From a virus, in the IMG/VR virus record IMGVR_UViG_3300046517_001519, positions 1 to 25,871 of that record: a DNA stretch of 25,871 nucleotides; one strand, 5' to 3'. Below the pieces are notes generated by a model. That model ran no database searches. It was given only the letters and a program-made list of their open reading frames with translations, and was not told the origin of the DNA. Shown one piece after another: positions 12,664-19,286 of this stretch. Within the stretch, counting starts at the first letter, position 1, and every line of letters starts with the position of its first letter. The position numbers and the translations under genes are program-made.

Positions 12664-13517
12664 ACGTTCCCCGCCAAACCATTGAAGAACCCCTTGTTAT
12701 TGTAGTTCCCCGCCCCCTGCGTGTTGCCGCCGCCCTGCTGCCAGTTGGCCAGGAACTGCTGCAAGACGTTCGACTGCTGCGACGGCGGCTGAGCTTGCGC
12801 CACGTTAGCGCCTGGCGTCACGACATAGTTGGGTTTCTGCAACGCGCTGATATAGGCCTGGGTCATGTTTGGAGGCGTCGGAGCCGTCGGAGGCGCGGGG
12901 CCAGTGGGCGCGGCGCCGCCGCCCTGCGCCTGCAGCTGCTGGATCTGCATGGCGTTATTGGTCATCATGTCGCGCTGGGCCGCGCTCAGCGGGCCGCTGT
13001 TGCCCGACCCGTAGCCGCCAGCGTTACCCTGCGGATACGCCTGGATGTTTTGGTCCTGCCCCTGAATGTAATTCATCAGGGCGGCGTTGGGATTATTAGC
13101 CATCGCCTGGCCTTCTGGCGAAGCCTGGTAGTTGGCCGTGAGCTCGCTGATCGCCGGCCCCCATTGCCCCAGGGCGTCTTGTTGCGCCTGCGGCAACCCG
13201 CTCGCCGCCGAGCTCCCGCCGGTGTTGTTGATCGTAGTGCCCGGCGTCGAGGAGCCGCCCCCGCCGGCGTTGTAGGCGGCGAGCGCCGCCTGATAGGCCG
13301 CCTGCTGCTGCTGATAGTTCGACTGCGCCGTGGCGTTGGCGTCGACGTAGCTCTGGATCGGCTGACCCATCGCATCGGTCGGAACCTGGTTGCCGTAGGT
13401 GCCGCTCGAATCGATGGTCGAGCCGTACCAGGGCATCCCAACGCCAGCCCACTGGGTGTAGGGGTTCTTCATCTGGCTCGGATCGAACTGCAGCGGATAA
13501 GGAAGATTAGCTGGCAT
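12660..13517 (-). CDS. Gln/Asn/Ala-rich virion protein
   Basis: This is a 285-residue protein, low complexity with many Gln, Asn, Gly and Ala and repeated QQQ segments. It holds a Tyr/Pro-rich start (MPANLPYPLQFDPSQ) and a middle helix (AAYQAALAAYNAGG). The 11-base overlap with the gene before it and the ATGA with the gene after show strict coupling. Such Q/N-rich proteins are often ejected or glue-like virion parts; no domain is recognised. The C-terminus is Gly/Asn-rich (GAGNYNNKGFFNGLAGN). Confidence 0.55.
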   Translation of the reverse strand: MPANLPYPLQFDPSQMKNPYTQWAGVGMPWYGSTIDSSGTYGNQVPTDAMGQPIQSYVDANATAQSNYQQQQAAYQAALAAYNAGGGGSSTPGTTINNTGGSSAASGLPQAQQDALGQWGPAISELTANYQASPEGQAMANNPNAALMNYIQGQDQNIQAYPQGNAGGYGSGNSGPLSAAQRDMMTNNAMQIQQLQAQGGGAAPTGPAPPTAPTPPNMTQAYISALQKPNYVVTPGANVAQAQPPSQQSNVLQQFLANWQQGGGNTQGAGNYNNKGFFNGLAGNV

Positions 13518-15123
13518 AACCGGCTCCTGAGTATCCGTACTCGTCCAGCGTCAGCGGCCGGATCTGCCCCCGGAGGTCCGGAAGGCTGTTTATTGACACG
13601 CCGGGGGCCCACCCGCCGCCAGGTCCGAATCCCTGGCTCTGAGCCCCGTACCCGCCCTGAAGGCCGGCAGCGGCCATCTGTGGGGCCTGGGGAGGGGCCG
13701 CGTTGTAAGTCAAGGGACGCGAGAACGAATTCAGCGTTTGCCCGTAGGTCTGGGGGACGTTCGGCAGCATGGCGCCGCCCATCGGGCTCACATTGCGCGC
13801 CATCGGCGCCGGCATATCCGACAGCGCCGTCCGCTCGGGCCCCGCGGCCTCGACCTTAGCTTGGGTGTTCTTGGTGTTGTTGAGCACCGCCTCCGCGATC
13901 TGCGCCATCGGGGTCGTGGCGCCGGGCGTCGGCTTGCCCGTCGCCGGATCGATCGGCCCCTGGGTGAAGCGGCCGAATAGCGACTGGTTATCGGCGGCGG
14001 CCTGGTTTGCCGCGGCGGGCGTGCCTGGCACGGCGATGTCGTCCCTCGCGCCGCCGGCCGTGACGCCCGCTGGTCGAGAAGCCAGGCTCGGAGCCGAACC
14101 AAGCACTAGGTTGCCGCTGTCGTCCAAGGTCGCGACTTGCGAGCCGCCCTTAATCCGATCCGCCGAATTGTCGACCTTCGGCCGCTCAAATCCGCCCGTC
14201 CAAACCCGCGTCGATTCTTCCGGCGTCTTGGCGGCCTGCAGCGCGCTAAGCACGCCAGGCTGATAGGTCGCGTAGTTCTTGTTGGTGAGTTCGTTGTAGA
14301 GGTGGTCGGCCTGGACGTAAGGATCGCTCCAGGTCTTGTCCTGCGTCTGAGCCAGGTCTTCGAGCGCCTTTCGTCGTTCGCGGTTCCATTGTCCGTAACC
14401 GATCGAGCCGCCGGGATCGTTGGCGTTGTAGGAGCGAGGATCGAGCCCTTTGCCGCCCTCGCCGCCGAGCCCCCAGAGCACGCCGAGCGCCTGGTAGGGC
14501 TTGAGGAGCCCGTTGCTGGTCAGCCGATTGAAGACGATCTGGCGCGGATCGAGCGGCCCTTCGGACGCCGTCTTCCCGCCGCCGGCGTTCGATGCTTCAG
14601 GCCCGGTCTCAGCCAGCGCGCCAGGAGTCGGAGCCCCGCCGCCGATCGTGATCGTGGTGCCGGGGATCGCGAAACCGCCGCCGCCCGCCGGCGCGCTCGC
14701 GTTCATCGCATACGAACTAGGGACGTTCGGGACATCCTTCCACGGCGTCGCCGCTGGCTGAAGGGCTGCCTCCTTCTGCCAGTTCGCCAACTCGACGTGA
14801 TTCGGGTCGCCCGAAATGGTGTTCAATCCCACTTGCGGAGCTAGGCGCTCGAGCTCGGATTGCGGAATCCCCGTCACGTCGCCGCCGAGGCCGTAATTAT
14901 GCGCAGAATAACCGGGCGGCGCCGCCTTCCTCGGGCCGCCTGGCTTGCCCAGCTGGTTGTAAAGATCCTCTTGCGACTGGCCTTTCATCCCCGGCCAGGC
15001 ATAAGCCGCGCGCGTGCCCGAGATGAGCTTAGGAGTGTACCCCTCCTTCTTGGCGAGCGCGATCAGCTGATCCAGCCGGCTGCCGAATTCAGGATCGAAG
15101 CCCGTGTAGACGACATTAGCCAC
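13507..15123 (-). CDS. Bifunctional virion peptidoglycan hydrolase (M15 peptidase plus phage lysozyme)
   Basis: This is a 538-residue protein with two cell-wall domains. Residues 1-115 match peptidase M15 (D-Ala-D-Ala carboxypeptidase/VanY type): SAHNYGLGGD carries the zinc ligands His75 and Asp82 (SxHxxGxxxD), and HVEL supplies His109. Residues 195-320 match the phage tail lysozyme type (Phage_lysozyme2-like): VLWGLGGEGGKGLD with a candidate catalytic Glu222, then SIGYGQWNRERRKAL. The two are joined by a Pro/Gly-rich linker, and a low-complexity C-terminus (340-538) probably serves assembly. The likely role is local opening of the murein during infection, cutting both peptide and glycan. Coupled overlaps on both sides place it in the virion operon. 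Confidence 0.75.
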   Translation of the reverse strand: MANVVYTGFDPEFGSRLDQLIALAKKEGYTPKLISGTRAAYAWPGMKGQSQEDLYNQLGKPGGPRKAAPPGYSAHNYGLGGDVTGIPQSELERLAPQVGLNTISGDPNHVELANWQKEAALQPAATPWKDVPNVPSSYAMNASAPAGGGGFAIPGTTITIGGGAPTPGALAETGPEASNAGGGKTASEGPLDPRQIVFNRLTSNGLLKPYQALGVLWGLGGEGGKGLDPRSYNANDPGGSIGYGQWNRERRKALEDLAQTQDKTWSDPYVQADHLYNELTNKNYATYQPGVLSALQAAKTPEESTRVWTGGFERPKVDNSADRIKGGSQVATLDDSGNLVLGSAPSLASRPAGVTAGGARDDIAVPGTPAAANQAAADNQSLFGRFTQGPIDPATGKPTPGATTPMAQIAEAVLNNTKNTQAKVEAAGPERTALSDMPAPMARNVSPMGGAMLPNVPQTYGQTLNSFSRPLTYNAAPPQAPQMAAAGLQGGYGAQSQGFGPGGGWAPGVSINSLPDLRGQIRPLTLDEYGYSGAGYAS

Positions 15124-16393
15124 TGAGCGCCCCTCGAATCTGAGGCGGCCTCATCCGACGGCGATGCTGGGTTTTCGAGCTTACCGGATGACCCGTCGCC
15201 ATCGCGCCGATCGTGCCGGCCGGCGCCGGTCGAGCCAGCGCGCCGAGCACCGCCGGATGGACGTGGAGCACGCCAGTCGTCGGATGCTTGGCGACCGAGC
15301 CGGGGATTGTCTTCTGCAGATCCTGCGCCATTGGGCCGAGCGACTTCGGAGCGCCAGGAGGTTCGCCCTTCCAGTTGTAGGCGTAGATCGGCGTCTTGGT
15401 TGGCTTGTGCTCGCCGACCTTCTGTAGATTCTTCTTCAAGCGCCGGTCAGACGGTGGCTTGCCGGCGAACACCGAGCCCAGCGCGCCAATGCCCGCGGTC
15501 GCGAGCGAGCCCCAGTCGAACGGCGTCGTGGTCTGAGTCTGGCCGGTCCCAGTGGTCGAGGTGCCGTAGGGCGTCATGCCGAGCGCGCTCTGCAGGATGC
15601 CCATCTGCGTTTGCGGATAATTGACGGCCTGAGTGAACTTCTGCTGGTCGGCGTTGATCTGCGACTGCGCCTGACCCATTTGCTCGGCGCCGGCTTGATT
15701 TTGCATAGTGTAAGCGTTGTTGGCGGCCTGCGCCAAGTCGGTGCCGGTCGAAGCTAAGCCCGAACTCGCCAAGATGTCGGAGTTGATCTTCGCCTGCTGC
15801 GCCGCCTGGTTGTTCTGCTGCGAAGTCAGGTTGTTGCCGATATCGTACTCGGCTCCCTGCACCGCCTGGGTGTAATTGGCCTGATTCAATTGCGCTGCCA
15901 TCTGGGCCATGCCCTGCGCCCCCTGAGCCTGGGTCACGCCTTGCTGAATCGCTTGGCGCGACCCGCCGAAAGCGTTAGCGGAATTCGCCGCGTTCTGCTG
16001 CGCATCCTGGTTTAACCCCAATTGTTGCTGGTAAATTGGCAAGGTCGTGTTGATCACGTCCTGAGTATACGGATTCATGTAAGCAGAAAGATTGGTCCCA
16101 GAGAGCGTCTGCGGCGTTACCGACATCGGCGTCTGGCCAAGCGCGCCTGCGTAGCCGGCCGTCGCAGCGTTGAACTGCGGGATGCCGGCGTTGGCTGACG
16201 TCGCCGCCGTGTTCCAAGCCTGCTGCATCTGCGGCGATACGTCGGGCACCATCTGGCCCTGGTATTGCTGCAGCGGCTGCATCGCGACGTTCTGAGCGAA
16301 AGCGTAGTTTTGTTGCGCCGCGTCATTGATCCACGGCGGCAGCTGTGTCGTCGATTGCTGCTGGGTGTCCTGGGTTGTGGTCGACCCGCCCAT
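15116..16393 (-). CDS. Gln-rich virion protein with C-terminal S74-like segment
   Basis: This is a 425-residue protein starting at ATG 16393, with AAAGGA about eight bases before it; an in-frame start further upstream would overlap the neighbouring gene by 86 bases. Residues 1-300 are Gln/Asn/Ala-rich helices (WINDAAQQNYAFAQNVAMQ, QDAQQNAANSANAFGGSRQ). Residues 315-385 resemble the intramolecular chaperone peptidase S74: SDRRLKKNLQKVG and LGPMAQDLQKTIPGSV match the usual SDRRLKENI and G.IAQE.....P motifs. Typical S74 domains are longer and more complete, so this may be degenerate. A role as an ejection or fibre protein is likely. Confidence 0.65.
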   Translation of the reverse strand: MGGSTTTQDTQQQSTTQLPPWINDAAQQNYAFAQNVAMQPLQQYQGQMVPDVSPQMQQAWNTAATSANAGIPQFNAATAGYAGALGQTPMSVTPQTLSGTNLSAYMNPYTQDVINTTLPIYQQQLGLNQDAQQNAANSANAFGGSRQAIQQGVTQAQGAQGMAQMAAQLNQANYTQAVQGAEYDIGNNLTSQQNNQAAQQAKINSDILASSGLASTGTDLAQAANNAYTMQNQAGAEQMGQAQSQINADQQKFTQAVNYPQTQMGILQSALGMTPYGTSTTGTGQTQTTTPFDWGSLATAGIGALGSVFAGKPPSDRRLKKNLQKVGEHKPTKTPIYAYNWKGEPPGAPKSLGPMAQDLQKTIPGSVAKHPTTGVLHVHPAVLGALARPAPAGTIGAMATGHPVSSKTQHRRRMRPPQIRGALSG

Positions 16394-16394
16394 C

Positions 16395-16754
16395 TCACAA
16401 TTCCTTTGTAAATAGGTAGTTTGACGCCTTGACCTTCCAGCCCAGCGCCGTTCCGAAAGGCTTCCACCCCCGGCGACCATAAGCTGAAACCAGGTCGATG
16501 TTCATCTCGCTGGCGAACTTCACTAGCTTTTCGTCCAAGGCCTGATGGTCGCTTAGATCGCCCACCAGCGCGATGACCTCGAGCACCCGACGCTGCGGGA
16601 AAACCGAGATCTGAGTGATCATCCAGGAATTGTTCTGGACGAATGATTGCATCCGCCCGTCCGCCAGACGCTCAAGGATATCGTGCAGCGTGAACAGATC
16701 GCCCTGGCGCTCGAGCGCGCGGGCGAGCTTGGCGTGATAGAGCGCCGCGGTCAT
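16395..16754 (-). CDS. GNAT-like small phage protein
   Basis: This is a 119-residue protein; it ends one base before the next ATG. The order is an N-terminal helix (TAALYHAKLARALERQGDLF), strands with a hydrophobic core (RRVLEVIALVGD), then a helix and a final segment with GRRGWKPFGTALGWKV. That last pattern (GRRGW followed by a strand) is one I recognise from small GNAT-fold-like phage proteins encoded near tail genes. Acetyltransferase activity is not evident: the usual Q/RxxGxG/A loop is not clear. The function is unknown. Confidence 0.55.
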   Translation of the reverse strand: MTAALYHAKLARALERQGDLFTLHDILERLADGRMQSFVQNNSWMITQISVFPQRRVLEVIALVGDLSDHQALDEKLVKFASEMNIDLVSAYGRRGWKPFGTALGWKVKASNYLFTKEL

Positions 16755-17038
16755 GCGACGCTCCCCGCTCGTCCGACGCCAATCGCCGTCGGCGTTGTCA
16801 CCACAGTCCCGTCAGTCTTGACCTGAAGCATGAATACCGCCGGCGTCGTTCCCGCTGGCGCGTCATTGGCCTGCAGCAGGATCCCCGGCAGCGCCGTGCC
16901 CGTCTTCATTTGAGCGGCGAAACCATGCCGACACCACAACGCGAAGGTACGCAGATAATTGGTCAGCGTCGAACTCACGTCCGGCATGTTTGGTAATTCA
17001 GGCGGCGGCTGGGGTGTGACCGGCGTCGGTTGGGGCAT
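16751..17038 (-). CDS. Small virion-cluster protein
   Basis: This is a 95-residue protein starting at ATG 17038, overlapping the previous stop (TAATG). It has a Pro-rich first 20 residues, then a mixed segment (LTNYLRTFALWCRHGFAAQ) and a beta-rich C-terminal half (TTPAVFMLQVKTDGTVVTTP). No family is recognised. Its place next to the nozzle-like protein suggests a small tail or completion protein. Confidence 0.5.
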   Translation of the reverse strand: MPQPTPVTPQPPPELPNMPDVSSTLTNYLRTFALWCRHGFAAQMKTGTALPGILLQANDAPAGTTPAVFMLQVKTDGTVVTTPTAIGVGRAGSVA

Positions 17039-18606
17039 TAGCGATCTCCCCGCGGAACGCCGTCAAATAAATGCTGCCCCAAAGTGAAGTTCAGAACCGG
17101 CTGAGCGGCGACCTCGAGCCGCAAGCGAATATCACGCCCGGTGGTGCGGAAGTCGACGTAGCCGTCGCTGCGCACCTGGCGCGGCGTCGTCTGCAATTCG
17201 GGGGCGCCAGTCGAACGGGAATTACGATAGAACAGCGAGTACAGAAGATTCGTCGTGTCGCCATCAATGTCGGGAAGCATTTGCTTGATGGTGATCAGCT
17301 GCGCACCCGACGTCAGGTTCAAGTCGAATGTCTCGGCCCAGGGCAACTGCGCATTGCCATAATGATTGCCGAGTTCATGCTCGAACGCAGCCGTCCCGTC
17401 AGCCATGATCGTCTGCGCGGTGTACGAGGCCGTGATCCCAGCCGAGCGCGACATGTTGCCCTGGCCCCACCAGCCATCGCGATAGGAATAAATGATGCAA
17501 CGCGTGTTGTAAGGCTGACCGAGTTGCGGGAAGAACCACCAGAATTCGTTGAATGGCGCAACGTGAACCGCGCACGCCACCTCGCGCACATTGACGAGAT
17601 CGATGTCGTCGTCGACCCAAGGCCGCACCTTGCAAACGATCGGCAAAATCGAAGTGCCGTCGTAAGACCACATGCCCTGCTGCGACATCCACAGCGTCAT
17701 TGATGACGTGGCAACCACGCTTTCGGGCGACCAAGGCGTGCAGTTCTCGGCAAGCTCGATGTAATTATAGACGTATGGGATGCCGATGAAAGTCGACAAG
17801 TAAGCTTTGTGCGCCGTCCAGAAGAGAGTGCCGTTGCGCATCGCCGCCGCAGCGACGATCGGACTCGCCGGCTCGATATCGAGAAAGCCCGCCTGCGATG
17901 TCACGTCGCTGAAATTCCAGCGATGATAATTCTCCTGGTCGCACCAACCGAAGCGCCGCATCGAACCTTCATCGGCCGACCCGTCGTTAACCATGCCGAA
18001 AATCTGAACGAAGCGCTCCTGAGTGACAACGAACAAGCGCCCATGCGGGGCGACGCCGGTGCCGGTGTCGTCGCTGGTGACTTCGGTCATCGCCGCCGGC
18101 GCGACGCCAGTCCCGCCGCCGCTCGGATCCCACTCGAGAAGCCGACCATCGGGCGACGTCATCGCGAGCAAAATCTGGCCGAAGTTGCTTAGGCTCCAGG
18201 CATTCGGCAGAACGTCGATCGGAATTAGGCTCGAGGGCCGCTCGGTCGAATATGTCCCGTCGGAATAAAGGCCATCGCTGTAGCCGCCAGTCCCAGGTCC
18301 GATCGGCGCGACCATGCCGTCGACTGGAGTGATGTCGGTGAGCACGCCGCCAGTGTCGACGTAGATGTTGGTTTCGCAGAGATAGGCAATGTAGTGGATG
18401 CCATCGAGTCCATACCAGCTGTGGATGGCGCGGCAGCGCGAGGCGAAGGGTGGATAGGCATACTGCGATTGACCGCCGACCGGGGCGAGTTGGCCCTCGA
18501 TCCATCTCACTAAGTTGACTTCCGCCCACGCGCTCGAAAGCATTTTCTTAGTCGCCGTGGCGACGACGCCGGGAGGAATTTCGAGTGGGCGGAACTGGGT
18601 ACTCAT
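17038..18606 (-). CDS. Beta-rich tail nozzle/DNA-stabilisation-like structural protein
   Basis: This is a 522-residue protein. It is rich in beta strands with Trp/Tyr/Gly repeats (AIHSWYGLDGIHYIAYLCE, WMSQQGMWSYDGTS, CIIYSYRDGWWGQGN), the look of a beta-propeller. Proteins of this size and position in P22-like phages are gp10-type packaged-DNA stabilisation or nozzle proteins. The N-terminal PLEIPPGVVA is typical of that family as I recall it. It follows the receptor-binding cassette and precedes the ejection genes. The assignment is by pattern and position, so moderate. Confidence 0.6.
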   Translation of the reverse strand: MSTQFRPLEIPPGVVATATKKMLSSAWAEVNLVRWIEGQLAPVGGQSQYAYPPFASRCRAIHSWYGLDGIHYIAYLCETNIYVDTGGVLTDITPVDGMVAPIGPGTGGYSDGLYSDGTYSTERPSSLIPIDVLPNAWSLSNFGQILLAMTSPDGRLLEWDPSGGGTGVAPAAMTEVTSDDTGTGVAPHGRLFVVTQERFVQIFGMVNDGSADEGSMRRFGWCDQENYHRWNFSDVTSQAGFLDIEPASPIVAAAAMRNGTLFWTAHKAYLSTFIGIPYVYNYIELAENCTPWSPESVVATSSMTLWMSQQGMWSYDGTSILPIVCKVRPWVDDDIDLVNVREVACAVHVAPFNEFWWFFPQLGQPYNTRCIIYSYRDGWWGQGNMSRSAGITASYTAQTIMADGTAAFEHELGNHYGNAQLPWAETFDLNLTSGAQLITIKQMLPDIDGDTTNLLYSLFYRNSRSTGAPELQTTPRQVRSDGYVDFRTTGRDIRLRLEVAAQPVLNFTLGQHLFDGVPRGDR

Positions 18607-19286
18607 TGATATTTGATGATAAAATTTAACCGGACGTAGGGCGGCATATTGTTGTGTGCGCCGCCGCCGCCGGTGTTGGCGTTCGCGACGGTAAGGCCTG
18701 TTGGCGCGGCGTTAGTGTTTCCTCCATATGTGAAAACATTACTCGCGCCCGTACCTTCTGGATAAACAGCGCCAAACTGAAACACATTGGGAATGCCATG
18801 AACGTGACCCGGATCGGTCACGGTAGGCGTATGCGTGTGCGACGGCATCTCAGCGGCGGTTAAAAGATGCGTCGCCTCTCCGCCCGTTTGGCCGATATGA
18901 GTGGTTACATGATCATTGCCGAGCGGGAAGGCGATGGTCAAATCGGGCACGGCATTCGATGTGCCGGGAACACCGCCGAAAGCGTTGTTCAGAATGGGCG
19001 CAAGCAAGGGAATATCGGTGTTGTTGTAAACCGTGCCGTCACAAAGCAGCCAGTTCGCCGGTACGAGTAAATGGCCTCCACCGAACATCTTGATTTCGCC
19101 AATGACGATATTCGGGGCCAAAGCTGAAACCGCAGCCGAAGCAGCGTTCGCCGTGGTTGTCGTCGTGAACAGCTGCGCGTCGATCAGGTCGAGATCGGCG
19201 TTGAGCTTCACGCCCCACGTCGTCGGCGAGCCGCTGATCTCGGGCTTAACCCAATGATAATTCGGGGTGATTGTATCCGCGCACAT
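18603..19286 (-). CDS. Phage tail collar protein
   Basis: This is a 227-residue protein. The N-terminus (NYHWVKPEISGSPTTWGVKL, then LNADLDLIDAQ) is the common start of collar-type tail proteins. GEIKMFGG and NWLLCDG (residues 63-84) match the phage tail collar domain. Residues 135-165 hold GGEATHLLTAAEMPSH and a His-rich stretch (HTHTPTVTDPGHVHG), which in such proteins often holds a metal ion near the trimer axis. The closing MPPYVRLNFIIKY is typical. It lies directly after the tailspike and is likely a fibre tip or adaptor, with receptor contact possible. Confidence 0.8.
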   Translation of the reverse strand: MCADTITPNYHWVKPEISGSPTTWGVKLNADLDLIDAQLFTTTTTANAASAAVSALAPNIVIGEIKMFGGGHLLVPANWLLCDGTVYNNTDIPLLAPILNNAFGGVPGTSNAVPDLTIAFPLGNDHVTTHIGQTGGEATHLLTAAEMPSHTHTPTVTDPGHVHGIPNVFQFGAVYPEGTGASNVFTYGGNTNAAPTGLTVANANTGGGGAHNNMPPYVRLNFIIKYQ

